Below, piece after piece: positions 8,019-16,171 of a stretch of DNA of 37,813 bases (position 1 is the stretch's first letter; each line of letters begins with the position of its first letter). The stretch is from assembly GCA_947494535.1 (NCBI GenBank), contig CANLVU010000010.1:1-37813 (forward strand), read 5' to 3'. Source of the stretch: Cytophagaceae bacterium. GTDB taxonomy: Bacteria; Bacteroidota; Bacteroidia; Cytophagales; Spirosomataceae. The notes below the pieces were generated by a model that did not search any database, was not told the DNA's origin, and saw only the letters and a program-made list of their open reading frames with translations. The position numbers and the translations under genes were made by a program.

Positions 8019-8864
8019 ATGAAAAAATCAATATTTATTGCCTTGTTAAGTTTGTTGAGTCTTACTTCTTTTTCTCAACAAACGAATAAAAAAGGCTCTT
8101 ATTATATCACTTGGGGGTATAATCGATCTGCCTATGCAAATTCGGATATCCGGTTTGTGGGTCCAGGTTATGATTTTACGTTGTTAAATGCAAAGGCATT
8201 AGATTTCCCTACCCCCGTTAGTGACTTTAGAACTTATGTAGATCCCGAATTGTTATCCATTCCGCAGTTTAATTTCCATGCAGGCTATTTTATAAAGGAC
8301 AATCTTTCGATTAGTATTGGTTGGGATCACATGAAATACGTGGTAACAGATGGTCAAACAGTGAGCGTGACTGGCTTTGTTAATCCGCAGACTTCAACTC
8401 CAGCCATTACCGTAAACCCAGCTTATGTGGGTACGTTTAACCAAACGCCGTTAGAATTAGATCCAGATAAATTTGTCCATTTAGAACATACGGACGGCTA
8501 CAACTACGCTTCGATTGAAATAGAACATTACAAAACCCTTTTCCAAAGTAAGAAGAGTCGTTTCGCGATAGATTGGATGCAAGGAATTGGGATAGGTGCT
8601 TTAGTGCCTCGTTCTGATGTCTATGTTTTTGGGGTAGGCAAAAATAATTATTGGAATCTGGCCGGTGGTGGCGCTTCCTTGAAGACAGGTTTAAAGTTTA
8701 ATTTCTCTAAATTATTGTTCTTCGAAACGACTTTTAAGACGGGGGCAACAAAATTATGGGATATTCGTACCACGGGCCGTTCGGTCGATCATGCGGAGCA
8801 GGCTATCTATTTTGTTGAATTTTATGGAGCTTTAGGCTTTATTTTAAAAGGTTCTTCTAAATAA
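8019..8864 (+). CDS. Outer-membrane beta-barrel-like protein, unknown
   Basis: About 281 residues from the ATG before KKSIF; the ORF-track ATG four codons earlier also exists, but MKK is the better signal-peptide start. A signal peptide ends near SFSQQ. The rest alternates polar and aromatic residues (YYITWGYNRSAY, FNFHAGYF, SISIGWDHMKYV) and finishes with a strand-like GALGFILKG, as in small outer-membrane barrels. I do not recognise a named family. It is likely an outer membrane protein (inference). The next gene, 37 bp on, is another outer-membrane-type protein on the same strand. Confidence 0.7.
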   Translation: MKKSIFIALLSLLSLTSFSQQTNKKGSYYITWGYNRSAYANSDIRFVGPGYDFTLLNAKALDFPTPVSDFRTYVDPELLSIPQFNFHAGYFIKDNLSISIGWDHMKYVVTDGQTVSVTGFVNPQTSTPAITVNPAYVGTFNQTPLELDPDKFVHLEHTDGYNYASIEIEHYKTLFQSKKSRFAIDWMQGIGIGALVPRSDVYVFGVGKNNYWNLAGGGASLKTGLKFNFSKLLFFETTFKTGATKLWDIRTTGRSVDHAEQAIYFVEFYGALGFILKGSSK

Positions 8865-8901
8865 ATTTTTAGGCTAGACTAAAAAATACTATCTTCGAGG
8901 T

Positions 8902-9633
8902 ATGTTTGCTCGGATTGTATTCTTTTTACTTTGGTCTGTCGTCACTCTTGCTCAGAGTGAGGGGCGTATTGAAACTGATCGCCCAGATCAAACGGAATGC
9001 CCTTTCATTGTTAAAAAAGGATTTATACAAGCCGAAATAGGCTTTAATCGTTCTAATCGAGAATACCTGTTTCCTACTTCCTTGTTGAAATACGGCTTGA
9101 GTAAGCGATTAGAATTGCGCTATGTTTCCGTTCTAGCCCAAGAGCCGGGTCAGCAGACTCGTTTTCAAACAGAGGCCATCGGATTTAAATGGGCCTTATT
9201 TCAGCCTTCAGGTTGGAAACCTCGAACCTCTGTGATCGTTCACTATAATTGGGACCACCAAAACCGGGATTTTTCAGAAAAAAACTTGCGTGGCCACTCG
9301 ATAGGTGACGTGGTTTTTACGATGCAAAATGATTTCAATGAGCGCTCTGGCATTGGGTACAATGTAGGAGCCGAACTACATTCAAATGGATCCTTTGAGG
9401 GAATTTATCGGGTGGCACCTAGTGTATTAATTGGTAAAAAGGGTTATGCCTATGTCGAGGTATTTGGAAGGTTTCCCGCCTCTGAATTCGCGGATCATTC
9501 TTATGACGCAGGATTTGCCTATTATGTGAATGATGACTTAAAATTAGATATATCAGCAGGCCAAAGTTTTCTCCATCCGGAAGATCATTATGTGGCGATT
9601 GGTTTATCTTTTCGTCTTCGAATTTTTCGATAA
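8902..9633 (+). CDS. Outer-membrane transporter-like protein (Phenol_MetA_deg type)
   Basis: A 243-residue exported protein: signal peptide ending near TLAQSEG, then the motif IETDRPDQTE and predicted beta strands to a C-terminal aromatic strand. The DRPD-TE opening is typical of the PF13557 'MetA-pathway of phenol degradation' barrels, which are common in Bacteroidota and have no firmly known substrate. The ATG is kept because it precedes the signal peptide directly. A TATCTTCG stretch ending 5 bp before the ATG resembles a -7 box; if used, the mRNA would have almost no leader. The upstream barrel gene may instead be cotranscribed. Confidence 0.72.
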   Translation: MFARIVFFLLWSVVTLAQSEGRIETDRPDQTECPFIVKKGFIQAEIGFNRSNREYLFPTSLLKYGLSKRLELRYVSVLAQEPGQQTRFQTEAIGFKWALFQPSGWKPRTSVIVHYNWDHQNRDFSEKNLRGHSIGDVVFTMQNDFNERSGIGYNVGAELHSNGSFEGIYRVAPSVLIGKKGYAYVEVFGRFPASEFADHSYDAGFAYYVNDDLKLDISAGQSFLHPEDHYVAIGLSFRLRIFR

Positions 9634-9668
9634 TGCGGTCTTTGCTTAGGATTTCTTAAATTGCAGCA

Positions 9669-11042
9669 ATGAGGCGTTTTTTCTATTTCTTCTGGGTCTT
9701 TTTGCTCGCTATCACCGAGTTGAATGCACAAGCCACATTGCTCGTGGGGGAGAAATCAATCACGTTAGAGGAGAATTTTTCTTTGTCTTTCATCATTAAA
9801 TCAGCCAACGCGAGTATCGAGACTCCCATTTTTAAATTTCCAGAATTGCCTGGATTGCGAAAATTAGGAGTTTCCAGGTCGAAAGCGACTGATATTCAAA
9901 ATGGGGAATCGGTTTATTCCTATACATTCTCCCAATATTATCAGGCATCCGCCACCGGCTCACTACTCATTCCACCAGCTGAGGTGATCGTTAATCAGCA
10001 ATCTTTAAAAACAGAAGCCTTTGCCTTGCTAATCAGTGAGTCAGCGCAAAAAGAAGAGGTTGTGGAAGATACCAAGGCGCAAATTGAAGATTTATTTAAG
10101 GGCCAAAGTTCCCTTTTTCTAGCCCTCACCTCCACCCAATTTCAGCCATTTGTGGGTCAAGGATTTACGTTGAAATTCTCTTTATTTATTCCAGATGATA
10201 ATTCGACGCGTTATAGTTTTGATCGAAACGATGTACAAATTCCTCCTCTGATTCAGAAAATAAGGCCTAAAAACTGTTGGGAAGAAAGTTTTGGCCTCCA
10301 GGAAGTAAAAGTCTCCAAGGTAGTTTACAAGAATAAAAAATATACCGAATATCGCTTCTTTCAGTCGACCTTTTTTGCTTTAGATGCGAAGAAAATAGTG
10401 ATACCCTCCCTGAGTTTACACTTATTGAAAAATAACGAGAAGGTAGTATTTAGTTCGAAACCCATCGTTATAAGTCCGAAGGAATTACCTAATCATCCTT
10501 TGAAAGGGAAGATTCCTGTGGGAGATTTTCACCTAGAGGAGACCCTTTCGCAAGTTCAGGTTCAGACCGGGGACACGGTGGCTTATATTTCGAGTGTGGT
10601 GGGCGACGGTAATAGCATCCTCTGGGATTCCAAATTAATCGAGTCGGATTACTTTCTCAATTTCTACCCTGTAGGGACTCAAAGTTCCGTTTATCCCTAT
10701 GGAGATAAAATGTTCGGCAATAAAACAGAGAAAATACTGATTATTCCATCGCAACCGGGTAAATTTGCACTGAAATCCTATTTTAACTGGATCTTCTTTA
10801 ATACCCGAACAGCGGCTTACGACACCTTGCGTTCTGAGGCAATTTTAGCGGTAAGCGGTCAGCCTTCCGATCGCCTTTTGAATACGCAAACCGAAACGAT
10901 GTTGCTGTATCGGGGACTCGAAAAGTTAGCAGCGGATAAAGTGATTGGTTATCGCTGGAATGATTGGAAACAGATTTTTAATGCTTTACTAGGGCTAGTT
11001 TTATTCTGGCTTTTCATTTTGATAATTAAGGCCAAAAAATAA
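9669..11042 (+). CDS. BatD-like protein
   Basis: A 457-residue protein with a signal peptide ending near LNAQATL, a long beta-rich periplasmic region, and a single C-terminal transmembrane helix ([15 protein letters not shown]). The repeated arrangement of Ig-like blocks starting [17 protein letters not shown] and [16 protein letters not shown] is that of BatD (PF13584, 'oxygen tolerance'). BatD normally works with the MoxR ATPase and the VWA proteins BatA/BatB. None of those partners is in this window; the neighbours are an outer-membrane protein upstream and aroC 4 bp downstream. It may serve a distant Bat complex. Confidence 0.82.
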   Translation: MRRFFYFFWVFLLAITELNAQATLLVGEKSITLEENFSLSFIIKSANASIETPIFKFPELPGLRKLGVSRSKATDIQNGESVYSYTFSQYYQASATGSLLIPPAEVIVNQQSLKTEAFALLISESAQKEEVVEDTKAQIEDLFKGQSSLFLALTSTQFQPFVGQGFTLKFSLFIPDDNSTRYSFDRNDVQIPPLIQKIRPKNCWEESFGLQEVKVSKVVYKNKKYTEYRFFQSTFFALDAKKIVIPSLSLHLLKNNEKVVFSSKPIVISPKELPNHPLKGKIPVGDFHLEETLSQVQVQTGDTVAYISSVVGDGNSILWDSKLIESDYFLNFYPVGTQSSVYPYGDKMFGNKTEKILIIPSQPGKFALKSYFNWIFFNTRTAAYDTLRSEAILAVSGQPSDRLLNTQTETMLLYRGLEKLAADKVIGYRWNDWKQIFNALLGLVLFWLFILIIKAKK

Positions 11043-11046
11043 TAAT

Positions 11047-12138
11047 ATGGGCAGTATATACGGTAAAATATTTCAAATTAGCACCTTTGGTGAATCTCAT
11101 GGCGCTGCGGTTGGGGTAGTAGTGACGGGTTGTCCAGCGGGAGTCGATTTTGATTTTGATTTTATTCAATCTGAATTGGATCGCCGTAAACCGGGCCAAT
11201 CGCGCATCACGACCCAACGCAAGGAAGCCGATTCAGTAGAAGTAGTATCAGGCGTTTTCGAGGGAAAAACAACAGGCACGCCCATTGCGATGTTAGTTTG
11301 GAATGAAGACCAACGCTCGAAAGATTATTCACATATTGCGAATCAATTCCGTCCTTCGCACGCCGATTTTACCTACCAAGAAAAATATGGCATCCGCGAT
11401 TACCGTGGAGGTGGCCGTAGCTCGGCGAGAGAAACGGTGGCGCGTGTGGCTGCTGGAGCTTTGGCAAAATTAGTCTTAAACCAAATAGGTGTAAAAATAA
11501 CCGCTTACGTTTCACAAGTGGGAACCTTGAAATTAACAACGCCCGTAGAGCAATTGGATTTAGGGGTTGCAGAAACAAACGCCGTGCGTTGCCCCGATAC
11601 CAAATTAGCCGAAGAAATGTTCACCTACATCGACGAAATCCGCAAGCAAGGGGATTCTGTAGGGGGCGTCGTTTCTGCCTACATCACGGGTTGCCCGGTG
11701 GGTTTAGGCGAGCCTGTATTTGATAAATTGCATGCCGAATTAGGTAAAGCGATGTTAAGTATCAACGCGGTAAAAGGTTTTGAATATGGTTCTGGATTCG
11801 AAGGAGTAGGATTACGCGGATCTCAGCATAACGATATTATTATAAAAGACGAAGCAGGCAAAGTAAGCACAGTCACTAATCATTCAGGGGGTATTCAGGG
11901 TGGTATTTCGAATGGAGAGCCCATCTATTTCCGTGTAGGGTTCAAGCCTGTGGCTACCATTATGCAGGATCAGGATAGTTTGAACAATTCTGGCGAAAAA
12001 ATTGTTGTATCCGGCAAAGGTCGCCACGACCCTTGCGTTGTACCGCGTGCAGTGCCTATTGTGGAGGCGATGTCAGCGATTGTGTTGTTGGATTTCTATT
12101 TACGTCATCGCTTGACTAAAATATCAGACGTTTTATGA
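11047..12138 (+). CDS. aroC: Chorismate synthase
   Basis: Converts 5-enolpyruvylshikimate 3-phosphate to chorismate using reduced FMN, the last step of the shikimate pathway. The three family signatures are clear: FGESHG near residue 13, [16 protein letters not shown] near 120, and [17 protein letters not shown] near 320. At 363 aa it is normal length. The ATG is 4 bp after the batD stop, and the gene end overlaps the tadA start by four bases (ATGA), so translation is probably coupled. Confidence 0.97.
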   Translation: MGSIYGKIFQISTFGESHGAAVGVVVTGCPAGVDFDFDFIQSELDRRKPGQSRITTQRKEADSVEVVSGVFEGKTTGTPIAMLVWNEDQRSKDYSHIANQFRPSHADFTYQEKYGIRDYRGGGRSSARETVARVAAGALAKLVLNQIGVKITAYVSQVGTLKLTTPVEQLDLGVAETNAVRCPDTKLAEEMFTYIDEIRKQGDSVGGVVSAYITGCPVGLGEPVFDKLHAELGKAMLSINAVKGFEYGSGFEGVGLRGSQHNDIIIKDEAGKVSTVTNHSGGIQGGISNGEPIYFRVGFKPVATIMQDQDSLNNSGEKIVVSGKGRHDPCVVPRAVPIVEAMSAIVLLDFYLRHRLTKISDVL

Positions 12139-12575
12139 TTCCAAACGAGGATGAATATTACATGAGCCTCGCGCTTAAACAGGCGGAGCGGGCTTTAGAG
12201 GACGAAGAGATTCCGGTAGGGGCGGTCGTGGTTTGCCAAGGTAAAATCGTGGCAAAGGCCTACAACCAAACGGAAATTTTGACCGATGTAACGGCTCACG
12301 CAGAGATGATAGCGATTACTTCTGCCGCACAAACAATCGGCGCTAAGTACTTAAAAGATTGCACGCTTTACGTGACTTTAGAGCCTTGCCTGATGTGCGC
12401 TGGAGCTATTTATTGGTCACAATTAGGGCGATTAGTGTACGGTGCTTCAGAAGAGAAGCGCGGTTTTGAAAAACTTGGAACAGGGATTTTACACCCGAAG
12501 ACAGAGATTGTTGGAGGGGTTTTGGCAAATGAATCAGAACAACTATTAAAGGAGTTCTTTTCCATGCGACGCTAA
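12135..12575 (+). CDS. tadA: tRNA-specific adenosine deaminase
   Basis: A 146-residue zinc cytidine/adenosine deaminase. Metal site HAEM with catalytic Glu near residue 53, and PCLMCAGA with the two zinc cysteines near 85. The sequence around them ([19 protein letters not shown]) and the length match TadA, which deaminates A34 to inosine in tRNA-Arg(ACG). Guanine deaminase-like relatives share the fold, but the C-terminal Leu- and Phe-rich tail ending FFSMRR favours TadA. It overlaps aroC by ATGA and ends 4 bp before the heptamer repeat block. Confidence 0.9.
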   Translation: MIPNEDEYYMSLALKQAERALEDEEIPVGAVVVCQGKIVAKAYNQTEILTDVTAHAEMIAITSAAQTIGAKYLKDCTLYVTLEPCLMCAGAIYWSQLGRLVYGASEEKRGFEKLGTGILHPKTEIVGGVLANESEQLLKEFFSMRR

Positions 12576-12579
12576 TAAA

Positions 12580-12680
12580 ATGGTAAATGGTGAATGGTAA
12601 ATGGTAAATGAAAAGTCAAAAACATTCACCACTTACCATTCACCATTAAAATACCATTCACCATTCACCATTTACCATTT
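12580..12680. repeat. Heptamer tandem repeat with inverted blocks
   Basis: Four copies plus three bases of the heptamer ATGGTRA run from 12580 to 12610. After a 12-base spacer the complementary heptamer (TYACCAT) appears in two blocks, 12623-12647 and 12653-12680. The outer arms can pair over about 25-30 bases with few mismatches, giving a long cruciform or RNA hairpin between tadA and sodA. No coding potential. It is not a CRISPR: the units are contiguous and there are no spacers of constant size. Confidence 0.9.
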
Positions 12681-12705
12681 ATAACACCATTTAAACTAAA
12701 ATAGT

Positions 12706-13317
12706 ATGTCATTTACATTAGCCCCATTACCGTATGCAAACAATGCGTTAGAGCCGCATTTTGATGCATTAACCATGGAAATTCACCACGATCGTCACCA
12801 CAATGCGTATGTGACGAACTTGAACGCAGCGGTAGCTGGAACGGAGTTAGAAGGAAAGTCTTTAGAAGAATTATTCACTTCTATCTCTACATTATCTCCT
12901 GCGGTTCGTAATAACGGCGGTGGTCACTTTAACCACGATTTATTCTGGAATATCTTATCGCCAAACGGTGGTGGAGCCCCAGTAGGCACTTTAGCGAAAG
13001 CAATTGATGCGAAATTTGGTTCTTTTGATGCCTTCAAAGAAGAGTTCAAGAAAGCAGGTTTAACACGTTTTGGCTCAGGCTGGGCGTGGTTAGTAGCGCA
13101 GAAAGATGGTTCAGTAGCCGTTTCTAGCACTCCTAACCAAGACAATCCTTTGATGGATGTGGCTGACGTAAAAGGCTTCCCAGTGATCGGATTAGATGTT
13201 TGGGAGCACGCGTACTATTTGAAATTCCAAAACAAGCGTCCAGATTACATCGACGCATTCTGGAGTGTAGTGGATTGGAACAAAGCGGAAGCGCGTTACC
13301 AAGCAGCTCAGAAATAA
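12706..13317 (+). CDS. sodA: Superoxide dismutase, Mn type
   Basis: A 203-residue Fe/Mn superoxide dismutase that disproportionates superoxide in the cytoplasm. Metal ligands by position are H27, H77 (in GGHFNH), D164 and H168 (in DVWEHAYY). The presence of Gln145 in NQDNPL together with Gly before the HFNH motif is the manganese-type arrangement; iron enzymes carry the Gln near the second ligand instead. Cambialistic activity cannot be excluded. The gene stands alone between the heptamer repeat and an intrinsic terminator. No consensus promoter is seen, so it may be read from within the repeat region. Confidence 0.95.
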   Translation: MSFTLAPLPYANNALEPHFDALTMEIHHDRHHNAYVTNLNAAVAGTELEGKSLEELFTSISTLSPAVRNNGGGHFNHDLFWNILSPNGGGAPVGTLAKAIDAKFGSFDAFKEEFKKAGLTRFGSGWAWLVAQKDGSVAVSSTPNQDNPLMDVADVKGFPVIGLDVWEHAYYLKFQNKRPDYIDAFWSVVDWNKAEARYQAAQK

Positions 13318-13326
13318 AACAAATGG

Positions 13327-13356
13327 ACGGGAGGATGAAAATTCTCCCGTTTTTTT
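13327..13356 (+). terminator. Intrinsic terminator of sodA
   Basis: Perfect 7-base arms ACGGGAG (13327-13333) and CTCCCGT (13344-13350) around a 10-base loop, followed directly by a run of T. It starts 10 bp after the sodA stop. Confidence 0.9.
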
Positions 13357-13364
13357 CGGCTTTC

Positions 13365-13396
13365 TTTTGCAATATTGGAAGCTTTGCGTATTTTTG
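13365..13396 (+). promoter_or_regulatory. Promoter of tRNA-His
   Basis: TTTTG at 13365-13369, 19 bp spacer, TATTTTTG at 13389-13396: both elements fit the Bacteroidota promoter. Transcription would start a few bases before the tRNA at 13408. Confidence 0.75.
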
Positions 13397-13407
13397 CAGT
13401 CCCAAAT

Positions 13408-13482
13408 GGCGGTTGTAGCTCACTCGGTTAGAGCACTGGTTTGTGGTACCAGGGGTAGTGGGTTCGAATCCCATCATCCGCC
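13408..13482 (+). tRNA. tRNA-His (GTG)
   Basis: The anticodon stem CTGGT/ACCAG encloses the loop TTGTGGT, giving anticodon GTG (His). The gene encodes the extra 5' G at position -1 that histidyl-tRNA synthetase needs, facing C73. The D arm (GCTC...GAGC) and the T arm with TTCGAAT are normal. One acceptor-stem pair is a T-T mismatch (5 with 68 by my fold). After C73 the genome reads CAA, so the full CCA tail is not encoded. It has its own promoter and a terminator directly after it. Confidence 0.93.
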
Positions 13483-13483
13483 C

Positions 13484-13517
13484 AAAAAGCCTCAGTAGAA
13501 ATACTGGGGCTTTTTTT
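13484..13517 (+). terminator. Intrinsic terminator after tRNA-His
   Basis: Arms AAAAAGCCTCAGTA and TACTGGGGCTTTTT pair with one mismatch around GAAA and end in seven T. It begins two bases after the mature tRNA end, separating it from the carotenoid gene. Confidence 0.92.
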
Positions 13518-13530
13518 GTGTTATTTTGTC

Positions 13531-13550
13531 TACATTTGTTTAGAAAACAA
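13531..13550 (+). promoter_or_regulatory. -7 box and overlapping palindrome upstream of the carotenoid gene
   Basis: TACATTTG (13531-13538) is an exact -7 match 16 bp before the ATG at 13555. Overlapping it, TTGTTT-AGA-AAACAA (13536-13550) is a perfect 6-base inverted repeat that would cover the transcription start. That is the position expected of a repressor operator, and the CarH-like regulator is encoded in the same unit (inference). A good -33 TTTG at 19-20 bp is lacking. Confidence 0.5.
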
Positions 13551-13554
13551 TCGT

Positions 13555-14193
13555 ATGAACCCTGTATTTCTCAAACGTTTTTTGATTGTCTTATATGCTG
13601 CCGGCTTAATCGGAATGCATTTGCCTGCAACAGCATCACTTTTTACTTCTTTAGTACCTCTAACACTTTGGTTTACAGCTTTCATTTGTGTGGTTTATTT
13701 TCCCAAGCCCTCGTTTCAAGCGTATCTTTTTTTAGCTTCTCTTGCCATTGCTGGTTGGTTTTTAGAGGTGCAAGGAGTAAGGACGGGTCAAATTTTCGGG
13801 GTTTATAGTTATGGGAAGACCTTAGGATTTAAGTTGATTAACGTACCCATCACCATTGGCTTGAATTGGCTTGTGCTTGTCTTAGCGACTAGTGCCTTAG
13901 TGGAAGAATGGAATATTGCTGGTAAAATCAGCAAAGCGGCGATAGGAGCTGGACTGATGACAGCATTGGATTTTTTAATCGAGCCGGTGGCCGTGCATTT
14001 TGATTTCTGGACTTGGGCCGGAATTCAGGTGCCTACGCAAAACTTTTTAGCTTGGTGGATGGCCTCGTTCTTTTTTCATTTAGCCTATCAAAATACGCCA
14101 TTCCCTTCCAAATCAAGTCTTTTTAGACTCATTGCTGCTCTACAGTTTTTATTCTTTTTAGGACATTGGCTACTTTTACAATTTAATTTCTAA
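13555..14193 (+). CDS. Carotenoid biosynthesis protein (CruF-like, DUF422)
   Basis: A 212-residue polytopic membrane protein from the ATG before NPVFLKRF; the ORF-track start 13 codons earlier lies upstream of the -7 box and inside the terminator. Conserved family segments are GVYSYGKTLG...NVPITIGLNW in the middle and LDFLIEPVAVHFDFWTW near residue 145, ending in a further helix. This family (PF04240) includes CruF, a carotenoid 1',2'-hydratase acting on the psi end group, and related proteins of carotenoid pathways. Which reaction is catalysed here is not settled by sequence. The B12-dependent regulator follows 25 bp downstream. Confidence 0.83.
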   Translation: MNPVFLKRFLIVLYAAGLIGMHLPATASLFTSLVPLTLWFTAFICVVYFPKPSFQAYLFLASLAIAGWFLEVQGVRTGQIFGVYSYGKTLGFKLINVPITIGLNWLVLVLATSALVEEWNIAGKISKAAIGAGLMTALDFLIEPVAVHFDFWTWAGIQVPTQNFLAWWMASFFFHLAYQNTPFPSKSSLFRLIAALQFLFFLGHWLLLQFNF

Positions 14194-14218
14194 ACATTTT
14201 TCTAACTCCCGTGTTACA

Positions 14219-15106
14219 ATGTTGATGAACGTGTACTCTATAAAGGATTTAGAGAATTTTAGTGGCATAAAAGCTCATACGATACGTATTTGGGAGCAGC
14301 GGTATCACTTACTTCAACCAGTTCGGACTGAAACGGGGATTCGTACCTATTCTGACAATGAGTTAAAGCGAATTTTAAATATTGCGACTCTTCAAAATAA
14401 AGGAGGGATCAAGATTTCCAAAATTGCTGAATTATCCGAAGCTGAAATTTCTGAAAAAATTCTTGAACTTTCCGGTGGTGATTTAGATTATCCAGAACAC
14501 ATTCAAGCCATTACCGTAGCGATGATGGACTTGGACGAGTATCGTTTCCAGGTGTTAGCAAAGTCCATTACGGATGCGTATGGTTTTGAAAACTTTATGC
14601 TTCGGGTGATTTATCCTTTTTTGACGCGATTAGGTACTTTATGGCTTTCTGGTTCTGTGGGACCAGCTCAGGAGCACTTTATCACGCATTTAATTCGTCA
14701 GAAAATTATTGCTGCCATTGATTCTCAAATGGCAAAACCGAAAGCGAATGCAAAGAAATTTTTATTGTATCTGCCAGAAGGTGAAATGCACGAAATTGGA
14801 TTACTATTTGCGAGTTACTTAATCCGCGCTCGCCAGCATTCAGCGGTATACTTAGGTCAATCTTTGCCTTTTGATGAATTATGTTTGGCCTACGAAATAC
14901 ACCAACCCGATTATGTCTTCAGTGTATTTACAACCGAACCATCACAGGATGTATTGCCTGCTTATGTGGCAGAATTAGACAAGCATATTCCAGATTCCCA
15001 AATATTATTGACAGGATACAATGTATTGCACTCTCCCGAACCTATTCCGGCAAGAATTCAGCTGATTGGAGATTTCAATACCTTAATTGAAATGATTGAA
15101 TCTTAG
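14219..15106 (+). CDS. MerR-type B12-binding regulator, CarH/LitR photoreceptor-like
   Basis: A 295-residue regulator. The N-terminal MerR helix-turn-helix spans about 5-55 (HTIRIWEQRY, then RTETGIRTYSD). The middle helical domain holds W142 and E152-H153, an exact Wx9EH, the upper-face adenosylcobalamin signature of CarH. The C-terminal cobalamin domain has E189-x-H191-x-x-G194, with His as the lower axial ligand. In known CarH proteins, AdoCbl drives tetramer repressor binding in the dark and light breaks it up, so carotenoid genes turn on. The later GG loop is degenerate (LTGYN). The gene follows the CruF-like gene by 25 bp. A start at the third codon (ATG) is also possible. Confidence 0.88.
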   Translation: MLMNVYSIKDLENFSGIKAHTIRIWEQRYHLLQPVRTETGIRTYSDNELKRILNIATLQNKGGIKISKIAELSEAEISEKILELSGGDLDYPEHIQAITVAMMDLDEYRFQVLAKSITDAYGFENFMLRVIYPFLTRLGTLWLSGSVGPAQEHFITHLIRQKIIAAIDSQMAKPKANAKKFLLYLPEGEMHEIGLLFASYLIRARQHSAVYLGQSLPFDELCLAYEIHQPDYVFSVFTTEPSQDVLPAYVAELDKHIPDSQILLTGYNVLHSPEPIPARIQLIGDFNTLIEMIES

Positions 15107-16167
15107 CTGAAGCTAGTGTCTAGCTTTGTCGCATCTTCCACGAACTGTTTCACTTGTTGCTCCTGATCTTTGGGACAAATCATTAATACATTTCCGTGTT
15201 CAGCCACGATGTAATTCGATAAGCCGTGAATCACTACTAATTTATCTTTAGGGGCTTTAATGATGCAATCCTTTGTTTCATATAACATGGCATTCGCATC
15301 AACTGCATTCAATTGATCATCTTTTTCATTGATCTCATGCAAAGATTTCCACGTGCCTAAATCCGACCAGCCGATATCCGCCAAGATCACTTTTACATCA
15401 CGTGCTTTTTCCATCACCCCATTGTCCATCGAAATGCTCTTGCAAACGGCATAGACCTTTTTAATAAAACCAGGCTCTTCTTCGGTGTAATAATAGGCTC
15501 GACCTTCTTCGAATTGCTCAGCAAGTCGAGAAAGATGTTTGGTTAGTTCGTGTTTGAAGGTGGGAATCGAGAAAACGAAAATTCCTGCATTCCATACATA
15601 GTCACCACTTTCTAAAAATGCCTCGGCTAATTCTAAGTTAGGCTTCTCGGTAAATGTTTTTACCGTTTTTGCCGCCTCTGCAGAGTCATGGTATTGTATA
15701 TAGCCATAACCTGTATCAGGGCGAGTAGGAACAATTCCTAAAGTCACTAATACGGGTTCATTTTTAGCCACCTCAATGGCTTCATTAATCCGGGCTTTAA
15801 ATGCCTCCTCTTTTAAGATCACATGATCGGCTGGGGCAACAATTAGCTTTGCTTTTGGGTGCTTTTTGCTAATCTTATAGGCCGCATAGGCGATGCAAGG
15901 AGCTGTATTTTTACGCTGGGGTTCTTTTAAAATTTGATCTGGACTAAGAAAAGGGAGTTGTTCTTGAACGATGCCTGCGAATTCTTCGCTGGTTACGACA
16001 TAGATATTTTCTTTCGCTACAATTCCATCAAAACGTTCTGCCGTTTGTTGCAGCATCGTTTTTCCTACGCCTAAAACGTCGTGGAATTGTTTGGGATAAG
16101 TACTTCTGGAGATGGGCCAAAATCGGGTTCCGATTCCACCCGCCATAATTACAAGGCAGTTAGGCAT
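15103..16167 (-). CDS. manC: Mannose-1-phosphate guanylyltransferase
   Basis: A 354-residue nucleotidyltransferase making GDP-mannose from mannose 1-phosphate and GTP, a precursor for polysaccharides and GDP-fucose. The N-terminal signature AGGIGTRFWPISR is followed by the PKQF lysine motif; VAPADHVI and FTEKPN match the central active-site motifs. It is the short form with no C-terminal phosphomannose isomerase domain. The ATG before PNCLVIM is chosen; the 11 extra ORF-track codons overlap the upstream gene's end. It starts 4 bp after the DUF3089 gene and shares TTAG with the CarH-like gene. Confidence 0.92.
   Translation of the reverse strand: MPNCLVIMAGGIGTRFWPISRSTYPKQFHDVLGVGKTMLQQTAERFDGIVAKENIYVVTSEEFAGIVQEQLPFLSPDQILKEPQRKNTAPCIAYAAYKISKKHPKAKLIVAPADHVILKEEAFKARINEAIEVAKNEPVLVTLGIVPTRPDTGYGYIQYHDSAEAAKTVKTFTEKPNLELAEAFLESGDYVWNAGIFVFSIPTFKHELTKHLSRLAEQFEEGRAYYYTEEEPGFIKKVYAVCKSISMDNGVMEKARDVKVILADIGWSDLGTWKSLHEINEKDDQLNAVDANAMLYETKDCIIKAPKDKLVVIHGLSNYIVAEHGNVLMICPKDQEQQVKQFVEDATKLDTSFS
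15110..15126. terminator. Candidate hairpin at the CarH-like/manC convergence
   Basis: AAGCTAG-TGT-CTAGCTT has perfect 7-base arms with a 3-base loop, extendable by G-T pairs. It begins 4 bp after the CarH-like stop and lies inside the last codons of manC. The following T-run is short (TTTGT), so it is only a possible terminator. Confidence 0.4.
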
Positions 16168-16171
16168 AGAC

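Noticed and set aside
12580-12680. Possible CRISPR array
   Set aside because: Units are 7 bases, contiguous and partly inverted. There are no unique spacers and no cas genes nearby.
13443-13808. 121-aa ORF across the tRNA-His 3' end
   Set aside because: It begins inside the tRNA, crosses the terminator and is a shadow of the CruF-like gene in another frame.
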